This document shows positions 7,899 through 16,856 of a stretch of DNA of 64,000 bases, piece after piece. Under the pieces are notes generated by a model. The model saw only the letters and a list, made by a program, of their open reading frames with translations, was not told where the DNA came from and searched no databases. Numbering within the stretch: the stretch's first letter is position 1; every line of letters starts with the position of its first letter. The translations under genes were made by a program, and so were the position numbers. This DNA comes from Phycisphaerales bacterium UBA5793 (lineage in GTDB: Bacteria; Planctomycetota; Phycisphaerae; Phycisphaerales; UBA5793), in the NCBI GenBank assembly GCA_002418285.1, contig DIDT01000045.1:1-64000 (forward strand), written 5' to 3'.

Positions 7899-10182
7899 CC
7901 CGCGCCAACTCAAGCCCGGCGAACTCTGCCAACTGCTCAACTCGACTCCGCTGGGCGAGGTGATCAGCGAGCGGCAACTCCATCGCCACCGCACCCGCGC
8001 TGGCTATCGGATCGGTGATGGCCGGTCGATCGATCTGCTGCGCTACACCGCCTGGCTGGTCGTCGAGCGCCACGAATGGCTCAATGCGCCGCAACCCGAG
8101 CCGTTCGACTCCTACGAAGCCCACCGGGAACGCTCGCGACAGCGCAACATGGCGATGTCCCAGGCGGGCCGGGATATTGGTGATCTGCCCGACGTCGTCG
8201 ATCCCGAGCGCAAGGAGTCCTGCCGCCGCAACTTCCGCCTCTTCTGCGAGACGTACTTTCCGCAGACGTTCGATCTGGCATGGTCACCGGATCACCTCAA
8301 GGTCATCGCCAAGATCGAGCGGGCCGTGCTCGAGGGTGGCTTGTTCGCCATGGCCATGCCGCGCGGCAGTGGCAAGACCAGCCTCTGCGAGATCGCCTGT
8401 CTCTGGGCACTGCTCTACGGCCACCGTGAGTTCGTGGCGCTCATCGGATCCGACGAAGAGCATGCCGGGCAGATGCTCGATTCGATCAAGGCCGAACTGG
8501 AGAACAACGACCTGCTCCTGGATGACTTCCGCGAGGCGTGCTATCCGATCCGGTGCCTCGAAGGCATCCATCAGCGCGCTGCGGGGCAGTTGTACCAGGG
8601 TGAGCAGACCCACATCGGCTGGACAGCGCGCGAAATCGTCCTGCCGACGATGCCCGATTCGCTCGCCTCGGGCGGGATCATCCGTGTCGCGGGAATCACC
8701 GGGCGCATCCGCGGCATGAAGTACAAGCGGCCGGATGGCCGAAGCGTGCGACCATCACTCGTGCTCATCGACGATCCGCAGACGGATGAGTCGGCTCGTT
8801 CACCATCGCAGTGTGCAACCCGCGAACGCATCCTCGCCGGCGCCATCCTCGGTCTGGCCGGCCCCGGCAAGAAGATCGCCGGGCTGATGACAGTCACCGT
8901 CGTGCGGCCGGATGACCTGGCCGACCGTCTGCTCGATCGCGACAAGCATCCGCAGTGGCAGGGTGAACGCACCAGGATGGTGTACTCGTTCCCGACCCGC
9001 GAGCAGCTGTGGGCGGAGTACGCGCGTCTGCGCGCTGAGGGATTGCGCGCCGACGAAGGCATCACCCGCGCCACGGAGTACTACGGGCAGCATCGCTATG
9101 AGATGGATGAAGGCGCCGAGGTCGCGTGGCCCGACCGGTTCAACCACGATGAACTCAGCGCCGTTCAGCATGCCATGAATCTGCGGCTCCAGGATGAGGC
9201 TGCATTCTGGGCCGAATACCAGAACGAACCGCTGCCCGAAAGCACCTCCCTCGACGAAGACCTGCTCACGGCCGAGCAGATCAGCGCCAAGGTCAACGGC
9301 CACGAGCGCGGCGAGGTGCCGATCGGCTCGTCGATGCTCACCATGTTCATTGACGTGCAGGCCAAGGCGCTCTTCTGGCTCATCGTGGCGTGGGAGGAAA
9401 ACTTCACAGGCAGCGTCATCGACTACGGCACCGAGCCGGACCAGAAAGAGGCGTATTTCACACTCCGCGATATTCGGAGGACGTTGGCCGCCGCCTCTCC
9501 TCGCGCCGGTCTCGAAGGCGCGGTCTACGCCGGGCTCGAACGGCTCATCGAGAACAAACTCGGCCGGGAGTGGAAACGCGACGACGGCGCGATGGTGCGC
9601 ATCGACCGGTGCCTGATCGACGCGAACTGGGGTCAGTCGTCCGATGTCGTCTATCAGTTCTGCCGTCAGAGCCGGTATGCGACTGTGGTCATGCCCAGCC
9701 ACGGGCGGTACGTCGGCGCTTCGAGCATCCCCTTCAGCGAGTACAAACGAAAGCGCGGCGACCGCGTCGGCCTGAACTGGCGTATTCCCGTCATCACCGG
9801 CAAGCGGGCCGTGCGCCACGTCGTGTTTGACACGAACTACTGGAAGTCGTTCGTGCACGCGCGTCTGGCAGTGCCGATGGGCGACCCTGGATGTCTGTCG
9901 CTCTTCAGGCGCACGACTGGCTCACCCAATCGCACGGCGACGAACCATCAACTGCTCGCCGAGCACCTCACAAGCGAATACCGCGTGAAAACGCAGGGCC
10001 GCGGCCGGACCGTCGATGAGTGGAAATTGCGCGTGGATGGCCTCGACAACCACTGGCTGGACTGCCTCGTGGGCTGCGCCGTCGCCGCGTCGATGCAGGG
10101 AGCAGTGCTCTACGGCACCGACACACGGCCCGCAACGCGGCAGCGCATTCGCCTCTCCGAACTCCAGGGAGGGCGGCGATGA
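7888..10182 (+). CDS. terL: Phage terminase large subunit
   Basis: A 764-aa protein from the GTG at 7888, preceded by CGGAGG. After the ~65-residue DNA-binding module shared with the preceding gene comes the ATPase: Walker A PRGSGKTS at 158-165 and Walker B LVLIDDPQ near 290. The C-terminal half should be the RNase H-like nuclease that cuts concatemeric DNA (MLTMFIDVQAKALFWLIVAW as first acidic strand; DGLDNHWLDCLVGCAVAAS near the end). It resembles the lambda gpA / GpA-type terminases. The N-terminal module is unusual for this family. The stop overlaps the next ATG (ATGA). Confidence 0.9.
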   Translation: MAIDPRQLKPGELCQLLNSTPLGEVISERQLHRHRTRAGYRIGDGRSIDLLRYTAWLVVERHEWLNAPQPEPFDSYEAHRERSRQRNMAMSQAGRDIGDLPDVVDPERKESCRRNFRLFCETYFPQTFDLAWSPDHLKVIAKIERAVLEGGLFAMAMPRGSGKTSLCEIACLWALLYGHREFVALIGSDEEHAGQMLDSIKAELENNDLLLDDFREACYPIRCLEGIHQRAAGQLYQGEQTHIGWTAREIVLPTMPDSLASGGIIRVAGITGRIRGMKYKRPDGRSVRPSLVLIDDPQTDESARSPSQCATRERILAGAILGLAGPGKKIAGLMTVTVVRPDDLADRLLDRDKHPQWQGERTRMVYSFPTREQLWAEYARLRAEGLRADEGITRATEYYGQHRYEMDEGAEVAWPDRFNHDELSAVQHAMNLRLQDEAAFWAEYQNEPLPESTSLDEDLLTAEQISAKVNGHERGEVPIGSSMLTMFIDVQAKALFWLIVAWEENFTGSVIDYGTEPDQKEAYFTLRDIRRTLAAASPRAGLEGAVYAGLERLIENKLGREWKRDDGAMVRIDRCLIDANWGQSSDVVYQFCRQSRYATVVMPSHGRYVGASSIPFSEYKRKRGDRVGLNWRIPVITGKRAVRHVVFDTNYWKSFVHARLAVPMGDPGCLSLFRRTTGSPNRTATNHQLLAEHLTSEYRVKTQGRGRTVDEWKLRVDGLDNHWLDCLVGCAVAASMQGAVLYGTDTRPATRQRIRLSELQGGRR

Positions 10183-10361
10183 GCACCGAGACGAAGTCGA
10201 AGCGTGATTCGGAACCGAGGGGAATTCGCTGCCCGAAGTGCGGGTGCGGACATTTCGAGGTGGTCTACACGAGGAAGATTCCGGGTGGAGCAATCCGCAG
10301 GCGGCGGGAGTGTCGGCACTGTGGGAGGCGGGTGACGACAACGGAACGAGTTGGCGGCTAA
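10179..10361 (+). CDS. Small zinc-ribbon protein, 60 aa
   Basis: ATG at 10179 overlaps the terminase stop. The protein has CPKCGCGHFEVVYTRK, then RRRRECRHCGRRVTTTERV: a zinc ribbon very like the N-terminal domain of NrdR and like phage Ogr/Delta-type activators. It may be a DNA-binding regulator of late genes. The role is inferred. Confidence 0.75.
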   Translation: MSTETKSKRDSEPRGIRCPKCGCGHFEVVYTRKIPGGAIRRRRECRHCGRRVTTTERVGG

Positions 10362-10421
10362 GCAATCAATCGCCTCCCAGCGAAGATCCGAGTGGTCCTC
10401 GACTGCAAACCACACCGACCG

Positions 10422-11168
10422 CTACTCACTCAAATCCACACTGCCCAGAAGCGATGGATACCGATCTGGAACTGCCGCGTTCATTAGCGATGCATACATG
10501 ATGATCGGAAACGTGCATCGAGTGTTCTCGTAGTTCATCGCTGCATCAGCCCACGCCTGCCACGCTGTGAGAATCTCTGGTTCAAATTCGAGAGCCGCGC
10601 GTTGTGCGGTTGAAAACAGCCCAAGTGCTTCCAAGTTTGGAGGAGCTTCCACAGTAATTGATCCGAGCGAGAATGGGCTGGCGGAACGGGCCGCGGCGAC
10701 TCCGATTTGTGTCAGTTGCTCATGGTCTGCAGCGTTTTGTGCACACGAGATCACGCCCTCTAACGCCACTCCCCTTCGCGCGAGGATTGAAGCGAGGTGA
10801 GCTTTGCTACGCCTCACATTGTTCAGCGCCCTTGAGAGTCGGTTATGGGCAATCGCGCAGACCGCCAACAGAGCGGCACTCAGAACGCTGGCGAACACGA
10901 TCCACGCAGCATTGGAACCATACAGGTATACCAGAATCCACGTTCCAAACCCAAGTACGATGACAGCCAGAAATACGGCGGCGACGAAGAACTCCGAGCG
11001 GGCATCAGATTCGGCTTTAGTGATCCCACGAACCACCCGGCTGTGGCCGTCTGGTTCCACGACAACCGTGAAGTGGCCCGGAACGGTTTGGCAAGTCCCT
11101 TCGTACACCCCGGGTTTTTCGGGGATAGTCACGTGGTCCTTGCCACAATGAGGACAATCTGCCTTCAT
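10422..11168 (-). CDS. Two-TM membrane protein with N-terminal zinc knuckle (likely moron)
   Basis: A 248-aa protein starting at 11168 with MKADCPHCGKDHVTIP, i.e. a CxxC knuckle, followed by a small beta domain, two adjacent TM helices (~62-85 and ~88-107) and a long helical cytoplasmic tail. It sits on the opposite strand in the middle of the late operon, between terminase and portal, in a visibly AT-richer stretch, the hallmark of a moron acquired separately. Function unknown; candidates include superinfection exclusion or host-fitness genes. Confidence 0.7.
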   Translation of the reverse strand: MKADCPHCGKDHVTIPEKPGVYEGTCQTVPGHFTVVVEPDGHSRVVRGITKAESDARSEFFVAAVFLAVIVLGFGTWILVYLYGSNAAWIVFASVLSAALLAVCAIAHNRLSRALNNVRRSKAHLASILARRGVALEGVISCAQNAADHEQLTQIGVAAARSASPFSLGSITVEAPPNLEALGLFSTAQRAALEFEPEILTAWQAWADAAMNYENTRCTFPIIMYASLMNAAVPDRYPSLLGSVDLSE

Positions 11169-11377
11169 TGCACCTCCAGAGACAGTCCGTCGTTATCATA
11201 CCGCGATCATGCTTGCATTGCAGAACAGGGTGCCCGCATAAGACTCCTTGAACCCGCAGCACACAATCGGGTCTCTTGTATCACAACCCAACACATGATG
11301 TCTACCGGTGTAACGACTTCGCGCCCTCCCCTCCCCATCCGCAATCCTTGAGCGTTTCACCCGTCCGTACCTGACGG

Positions 11378-11758
11378 ATGGACCATGTGCTTCCACCTCT
11401 GGATAACCCGGGCCGGCTCGTGATCGAGTTGCGCTTTGTCCCTGCGCCTGATCTGGATGACGCGGTGCAGGAGGCGTGGCTGGCGCATCTTGAAGGGCGA
11501 CCGGCCGCGACGGCGGTGAACACCTACGCCCAGCGGCAGCGCCGGTATCGCAAGCGCATGGCAGTTCTCATCGAAATGTACGAGGACAAGGGATGGCTGA
11601 AACCGATATCGAGCAGGCGATCAGCACCAACGCCCAAGGCCCCGCCAAGGCGAGCGGCGACTCGGGCAGCGTCGAGCAGCACAGCCTCGCGGACCAGATC
11701 GAAGCGGACCGCTACCTCGAGACCAAGAAGGCGAGCCGGGGCAAAGGGTTCAAGGTGA
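11378..11758 (+). CDS. Small late-operon protein, 126 aa; C-terminal part overlaps next gene
   Basis: Residues 1 to ~72 look like a real protein (LVIELRFVPAPDLDDAVQEA, RKRMAVLIEMYEDKGWLK). The last ~50 residues are an Arg/Ser/Thr/Ala-rich string, because the frame runs over the next gene in another frame. Either the genes truly overlap by 166 bp or this frame once stopped earlier. The first part resembles a small helix-turn-helix protein. Function unknown. Confidence 0.5.
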   Translation: MDHVLPPLDNPGRLVIELRFVPAPDLDDAVQEAWLAHLEGRPAATAVNTYAQRQRRYRKRMAVLIEMYEDKGWLKPISSRRSAPTPKAPPRRAATRAASSSTASRTRSKRTATSRPRRRAGAKGSR

Positions 11759-11793
11759 AGTTCGTGCAACTGGAGCCGCCGGGTACGGCGTGA
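11593..11793 (+). CDS. Small pre-portal protein, 66 aa (positional gpW equivalent)
   Basis: Starts at 11593 (MAETDIEQAISTNAQG) with GAGGACAAGG upstream and ends with a stop overlapping the portal start. Size and position (between terminase and portal) match lambda gpW, the head-tail joining protein, but I see no sequence match to gpW. Composition is acidic then basic (EADRYLETKKASRGKGFKVK). Confidence 0.6.
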   Translation: MAETDIEQAISTNAQGPAKASGDSGSVEQHSLADQIEADRYLETKKASRGKGFKVKFVQLEPPGTA

Positions 11794-13292
11794 TGATGCT
11801 CAAGCGTCTCGTGACATCGTGGCTTGGCAATGGCGGCAAGGCGCCGGCAGCGCCCTCGCGCCCGCCGGTGCGGATCGTCCGCGCCAAGTTCGACTCGGCG
11901 CAGACCACGACCGACAATCGCCGCCACTGGGCCAACGCCGACGGCCTCTCTCCCAACGCGGCACTCTCGCCCGAAGTCCGGCGCATCCTGCGCAACCGGG
12001 CCCGCTACGAGGTCGCCAACAACTCGTACGCCAAAGGCATCGTGCTCACCCTGGCCAACGACACCATCGGCACCGGGCCGCGCCTCCAGATGCTCACCAC
12101 GGACACGAAGGCCAACGACATCATCGAGAAGTCGTTCGAGCAGTGGAGCAAGGCGATCAACCTGCCCGAGAAGTTGCGCACCATGCGCCTGGCCCGGGCC
12201 GAGAGTGGCGAAGCATTCGGCATTCTGACGAATAATCCAGCCGTCGAGGCGCCGGTCCAACTTGATCTGCGGCTCGTCGAACCGGACCAGGTAACGAGTC
12301 CGCCCGGTCGTCTGCTTCGCATCGGCGAAGCGGACGGCATCACCTTTGATTCGTTCGGCAATCCGATCAAGTACACCGTGCTGCGTCGTCATCCAGGTGA
12401 CGGCGGTGCGTTCGGTTTCAGCGGCGAGTTCGACACCGTGCCCGCGGCGTCGGTCGTCCATTACTACCGCGTCGATCGGCCCGGTCAGTGGCGCGGCATT
12501 CCCGACATCACTCCGGCGCTGCCATTATTCGCTCAACTTCGTCGCTACACACTCGCGGTGATCGCCGCGGCCGAGACTGCGGCGGACTTCGCGGCTGTCA
12601 TTTACACCGACGCGCCGCCCAACGGTGAAGCCGAATCCCTCGAGCCGATGGACATCGTGGAACTCGAGAAGCGTCTGGCCACCGTCCTGCCCGGCGGGTG
12701 GAAGTTGGGCCAGGTCCATGCCGAGCAGCCCGCGACGACGTATGCCGAGTTCAAGCGCGAGATTCTCAACGAGATCGCGCGTTGCCTGAACATGCCTTTC
12801 AACGTCGCGGCCGGGAACTCCAGCGGGTACAACTACGCCTCCGGCCGGCTCGACCACCAGACCTACTACAAGTCGATCCGCGTCGAGCAGAACCACCTCC
12901 AGACGGCGGTCCTCGATCGGATCCTCCGTGCGTGGCTCGATGAAGCCGTGCTTGTTGAGGGGCTATTGCCCCAGTCGATGCGGGCGATCGGCGTCGCCAC
13001 GCCGCACACGTGGTTCTGGGACGGGATGGAGCACGTCGACCCCGCCAAGGAAGCTACGGCGCAGGCCACGCGACTGGCGAATCACACCACGACACTCGCG
13101 ACCGAGTTCGCCCGGCAGGGACGGGACTGGGAAGAGGAACTGCGCCAGCGGGCGCGTGAAGTCGAACTCATGAAGGAACTGGGACTGTCACCCGCGCAGG
13201 TCCAACCCGGCGCCGGCAGCCCTGATGAAACGGACAAGGAAGAAGACGATGGCCAGAACGAAAGCGCCAACGCGGTCAGCATCGCCGCCTGA
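11790..13292 (+). CDS. Phage portal protein (lambda family)
   Basis: A 500-aa protein; the start at 11790 gives MMMLKRLVTSWLG. It has the lambda-type portal pattern: an N-terminal RRHWANADGLSPNAA region, NNSYAKGIVLTLANDTIGTG, a core with VVHYYRVDRPGQWRGIPDIT, and the stem region ARCLNMPFNVAAGNSSGYNY. It forms the dodecameric DNA entry ring at one vertex of the capsid. The acidic C-terminal tail (DETDKEEDDGQNES) overlaps the start of the protease-capsid gene. Confidence 0.93.
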   Translation: MMMLKRLVTSWLGNGGKAPAAPSRPPVRIVRAKFDSAQTTTDNRRHWANADGLSPNAALSPEVRRILRNRARYEVANNSYAKGIVLTLANDTIGTGPRLQMLTTDTKANDIIEKSFEQWSKAINLPEKLRTMRLARAESGEAFGILTNNPAVEAPVQLDLRLVEPDQVTSPPGRLLRIGEADGITFDSFGNPIKYTVLRRHPGDGGAFGFSGEFDTVPAASVVHYYRVDRPGQWRGIPDITPALPLFAQLRRYTLAVIAAAETAADFAAVIYTDAPPNGEAESLEPMDIVELEKRLATVLPGGWKLGQVHAEQPATTYAEFKREILNEIARCLNMPFNVAAGNSSGYNYASGRLDHQTYYKSIRVEQNHLQTAVLDRILRAWLDEAVLVEGLLPQSMRAIGVATPHTWFWDGMEHVDPAKEATAQATRLANHTTTLATEFARQGRDWEEELRQRAREVELMKELGLSPAQVQPGAGSPDETDKEEDDGQNESANAVSIAA

Positions 13293-15270
13293 GCAGGCAA
13301 CACCGCAGTCGATCGAGATCACCGCTTCGGCGCAGATCGACATCGAGGCCGCGGCCGGCGAGGGCCAGACGGCGCTGCCGCGTTTCAAGATGATCGCCTA
13401 CACCGGCAGCGCCATGCGGGTCGCCGCGTGGCGGCATCCGGTCATTCTTGACCTGGCCGGACTGAACATCCCCTCGCAACAGCGGCCGATCCGTTTCAGC
13501 CATGACCCGGCTTCGGGTGTCGGGCATACGGATGCGATCCGGATTGAGCAGGGCCAGTTGATTGCAGCGGGCATTGTCTCGCGCGACACACCAACAGCGC
13601 GCGAGATTGTGACATCTTCGAGAAACGGGTTCCCGTGGCAGGCGTCGGTGGGCGCTTCGGTCGAGGAGTTCGAATTCATCCGCGACGGTCAGAAGGTGCT
13701 CGTCAACGGCCAGGAGTTTGCCGGGCCGGTGAACGTGGTCCGCAAGGCGACACTTGGCGAGATCAGTTTCGTGGACCTTGGGGCGGATGGAAAGACCAGT
13801 GTGAACGTCGCGGCGATCGCGGCGACTCAGGAGAACATCATGGACGGTGAGAACAAGGAAACCATCGCCGCCAACAGCGGCACCACGACCAACGGCACGG
13901 TGACGCAGCCCAAGCCCGAGACGCAGGCTGATGCGTCGAATGCCAACGCCAATGCCGTCGAAGACATCCGCGCGCAGGCTTTGGCTGAGACGACACGCAT
14001 CTCCGCAGTCCGCCGCCTCTGCGCCGGCCAGCATGATGAGATCGAAGCCAAGGCGATCCGCGAAGGCTGGGATTCCACGCGCACCGAACTGGAGATCCTC
14101 CGCGCCAACCGGCCCAAGGCTCCCGCGATCCATGTGCATGACCAGAATGTCAGCACCCAGGTTCTCGAAGCGGCGTGCATGCTCACCGCCGGATTGGATG
14201 AACCCGAGAAGCACTGTGAAGAACAGGCGCTCGACCTGGCCGCGAAGCGATTCCGCGGCGGCATCGGGCTGCAGGAACTGCTCCTCGAAGCGGCGTGGGC
14301 GAACGGATACAGCGGCCGCAACTTCCGCGACAGCCGCAATGTGCTCAAGTTCGCCTTCAACCCCGGCATCGAAGCGGGAATGAGCACGATCGACATCGGC
14401 GGCATCCTGAGCAACGTCGCCAACAAGTTCCTCCTCGAAGGCTTCTTCTCCGTTGAGCGCACCTGGCGGAACATCACCGCGGTGCGCAACGTGAGCGACT
14501 TCAAGACCGTGACGTCATATCGCCTCGTGGGCAAGGACCAGTATGAGATCGTTGCGCCCGGCGGCGAACTCAAGCACGGTAATCTCGGCGAAGAGCAGTA
14601 CACCAACAAGGCCGACACGTACGGCCTGCTGCTGGCCATCGACCGGCGCGACATCATCAACGATGACCTGGGCGCCATCACGACCGTGCCGCGCAAGTTG
14701 GGTCGTGGGTCAGGTTTGAAGATCAACGATGTGTTCTGGACCATCTTCCTGGCCAACACCGACTTCTTCAAGGTCGGCAACAACAACTACCTCAGTGGCG
14801 CCGACACGGTCCTGAGCATTGACGGCCTGACCAAGGCCGAGGTCGCCTTCATGGACCAGGTCGATGGGGATGGCAAGCCCATCGGCATCATGCCCTCGAT
14901 CATGCTCGTGCCCACGGCGCTCTCTGCCATCGGCACGCAGTTGTTCAAGTCAATGGAACTGCGCGACACGACCGCGAGCACGAAGTACCCGGTGAGCAAC
15001 CCGCACCAGGGCAAGTTCCGCGTCGAGGTGAGCCGGTATCTGAGCAACGCCTCGTACACGGGCAACTCGGCCAAGGCGTGGTACTTGCTTGCCGATCCGA
15101 CGGATCTGCCGGTGATCGAGGTGGCGTTCCTGAATGGGCAGGAATCTCCGACGATCGAGACCGCTGAGGCGGACTTCAACGTGCTGGGCATCCAGATGCG
15201 CGGCTATCACGACTTCGGGTGCGCGTTGCAGGATCCGCGTGGCGGCGTGATGAGTAAGGGTGAAGCGTGA
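13249..15270 (+). CDS. Prohead protease fused to major capsid protein
   Basis: A 673-aa protein; the ATG at 13249 is chosen for AAGGA 8 bp upstream (another ATG lies at 13225). Residues ~30-205 are a prohead-protease domain of the HK97/U35 type, with RPIRFSHDPASGVGHTD supplying candidate His residues and PWQASVGASVEEF the likely nucleophile Ser. An Ala/Asn/Thr-rich linker (~205-240) may be a cleavage or scaffold region. The remainder matches the Mu gpT-like major head subunit (ERTWRNITAVRNVSDFK, LLLAIDRRDIINDDLGA, a C-terminal EVAFLNGQESPTIET). So protease and shell protein are made as one polypeptide, giving 1:1 stoichiometry before self-cleavage. Confidence 0.87.
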   Translation: MARTKAPTRSASPPEQATPQSIEITASAQIDIEAAAGEGQTALPRFKMIAYTGSAMRVAAWRHPVILDLAGLNIPSQQRPIRFSHDPASGVGHTDAIRIEQGQLIAAGIVSRDTPTAREIVTSSRNGFPWQASVGASVEEFEFIRDGQKVLVNGQEFAGPVNVVRKATLGEISFVDLGADGKTSVNVAAIAATQENIMDGENKETIAANSGTTTNGTVTQPKPETQADASNANANAVEDIRAQALAETTRISAVRRLCAGQHDEIEAKAIREGWDSTRTELEILRANRPKAPAIHVHDQNVSTQVLEAACMLTAGLDEPEKHCEEQALDLAAKRFRGGIGLQELLLEAAWANGYSGRNFRDSRNVLKFAFNPGIEAGMSTIDIGGILSNVANKFLLEGFFSVERTWRNITAVRNVSDFKTVTSYRLVGKDQYEIVAPGGELKHGNLGEEQYTNKADTYGLLLAIDRRDIINDDLGAITTVPRKLGRGSGLKINDVFWTIFLANTDFFKVGNNNYLSGADTVLSIDGLTKAEVAFMDQVDGDGKPIGIMPSIMLVPTALSAIGTQLFKSMELRDTTASTKYPVSNPHQGKFRVEVSRYLSNASYTGNSAKAWYLLADPTDLPVIEVAFLNGQESPTIETAEADFNVLGIQMRGYHDFGCALQDPRGGVMSKGEA

Positions 15271-15329
15271 TCGGGAGCGGAATCTGAGTGATCAATTCTC
15301 CGCTGCAAATGTGAATCAGGAGTTTGAAC

Positions 15330-16025
15330 ATGACACAGGCAACTTTCGTCTCAGCCGGCAACGCCATCGATCACACTCCCGGCAGCGCCGTCGCATCCGG
15401 CCAGGTGGTGGTTCAGAACACACTGCCGGGCTTCGCGCGCACGCCCATCGCGGCCAATGTGCTCGGATCACTGGGTGTGGCGGGCATCTACGACATCGTC
15501 AAGGTGACGGGCGCGATCGGCGCCGGCATCGCAGTCTACTGGGATGCCAACGGCGATCCGGTCGGCGGCACGGCCGGCACCGGCGCGTTGACGACCACTT
15601 CAACGGGCAACGCCTACTTCGGCAAGACCGTGCGGGCCGCTGGCGACACCGATGCAACGGCGCGCGTGCTCGTCGATCACTCCGTCATCGGACTCCAGAG
15701 CACACTGAGCGGCGCTATTCCCGATCCCGGTGACGCCGGCGCCATTCCCGTCGCGCAGTCTGGATACGTGCCGATCGTGACGGGCGGCTCGGAGACGCGC
15801 ACACTGGCGATCCCGACGTTCGTCGGGCAGGAACTGCTCCTGTTCATCAAGACCGATGGCGGCACCTGCGTGATCACCGTCGCGTCAGCAATCAACCAGA
15901 CCGGCAACAACACGATCACCATGGCGGATGCGAACGACTCGATCCGCCTGCACGCGATCGACAACAACGGCACTCTCGCGTGGCGTGTGGTGTGCAACGA
16001 CGGCGCGGCCCTCTCGACGGTGTAA
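15330..16025 (+). CDS. Capsid decoration / cement protein (DUF2190-like N-terminus)
   Basis: A 231-aa protein; the ATG at 15330 follows AGGAG by 7 bp. The first ~115 residues (AIDHTPGSAVASGQVVVQNT... VTGAIGAGIAVYWDANG... VRAAGDTDATARVLVDH) match the DUF2190 capsid-cement pattern, a beta-barrel trimer on the head surface. The C-terminal ~100 residues form an extra beta-rich domain (ETRTLAIPTFVGQELLLFIK) like those found on virion surface appendages. Position directly after the capsid gene supports this. Confidence 0.75.
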   Translation: MTQATFVSAGNAIDHTPGSAVASGQVVVQNTLPGFARTPIAANVLGSLGVAGIYDIVKVTGAIGAGIAVYWDANGDPVGGTAGTGALTTTSTGNAYFGKTVRAAGDTDATARVLVDHSVIGLQSTLSGAIPDPGDAGAIPVAQSGYVPIVTGGSETRTLAIPTFVGQELLLFIKTDGGTCVITVASAINQTGNNTITMADANDSIRLHAIDNNGTLAWRVVCNDGAALSTV

Positions 16026-16031
16026 TGAATC

Positions 16032-16418
16032 ATGTCCCCAGATCTGCTCAGCCAGGGATTGTCATGGCTCGAAGATCAGCGTCACCAGCACCTGACGCGG
16101 ACGGTGACGTACCGGCGCGCCAGCAACGAAGTGGAACTGGCGGCGACGATCGGCCGCACCGTCTTCGAACAGGACGACCACGCGGGCGGGCTCACGCGCA
16201 TCGAATCAAGGGACTTCCTTATCCGCGCCGTCGATCTCGTCCTCGCAAGTGAACTGACCTTGCCCCAACCCGGCGATCGCATCATCGAGACGGATTCCAT
16301 CGCCACGTACACGTACGAGGTGATGGCGCCGGGCAGTGAACCGCCGTGGCGCTACAGCGACGTGAACCGTAGCACATTGCGCATCCACACGAAGCAGGTG
16401 GCGACGGAGAACCTGTGA
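16032..16418 (+). CDS. Putative head-tail connector protein, 128 aa
   Basis: Small beta-rich protein (MSPDLLSQGLSWLEDQRHQH, then RDFLIRAVDLVLASELTLP and PGDRII). This pattern is typical of head-tail joining (FII-like) proteins encoded between capsid and tail genes. Its stop overlaps the following GTG start (GTGA). Assigned by position and size. Confidence 0.65.
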   Translation: MSPDLLSQGLSWLEDQRHQHLTRTVTYRRASNEVELAATIGRTVFEQDDHAGGLTRIESRDFLIRAVDLVLASELTLPQPGDRIIETDSIATYTYEVMAPGSEPPWRYSDVNRSTLRIHTKQVATENL

Positions 16419-16840
16419 GCAGCACGATTCTGACCATTGCGGATGCCGTGGTGGCGAGTCTCAATGGGACCTCGTTCTCGATGCCCTTCACCGCCGAGCG
16501 TCATCTCGTCCCGAGTGTCGGGCTCGAAGACCTGGCAAACCTGCATGTGACGGTGGTGCCCAGAACTGTGGCGCGGACCGCTTCGGGCCGGCGCGAATCG
16601 TGGCTGGACTGCACCATCGATGTGGGTGTGCAGAAGAAGGTGGCCAGCGATCCGGACGCCGATGCATTGATCACGCTCGTGGAAGAGATCGCCGAGCACC
16701 TGAGCCACCAGAGACTGGCCGGCGCGCCCGAGGCGGCGTGGCTGGGCACCACCACGGATCCGCTGATTTCAGCCGAGCATCTCGATCAGCAGCGCGCATT
16801 CACGAGTGTCGTGTCGGTCACCTACAGGGTGAGGCAGTAG
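16415..16840 (+). CDS. Putative tail terminator / minor tail protein, 141 aa
   Basis: Starts at the GTG at 16415, overlapping the previous stop. The N-terminal helix (STILTIADAVVASLNG), a central beta sheet and SWLDCTIDVGVQKKV fit the gpU/gpZ-like tail completion fold. Position, directly before the tail tube gene, supports this. Sequence identity to a named family was not recognised. Confidence 0.6.
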   Translation: MSSTILTIADAVVASLNGTSFSMPFTAERHLVPSVGLEDLANLHVTVVPRTVARTASGRRESWLDCTIDVGVQKKVASDPDADALITLVEEIAEHLSHQRLAGAPEAAWLGTTTDPLISAEHLDQQRAFTSVVSVTYRVRQ

Positions 16841-16856
16841 ACGAAAGGGTTGACCC

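Noticed and set aside
8800..9858. 352-aa minus-strand frame inside terminase
   Set aside because: Antisense to a clear terminase with Walker motifs; no homology seen.
11169..11377. Possible tRNA-like fold around the AGACTC...GGGTCT segment
   Set aside because: Only an imperfect hairpin; no cloverleaf arms or TTCRA loop could be placed.
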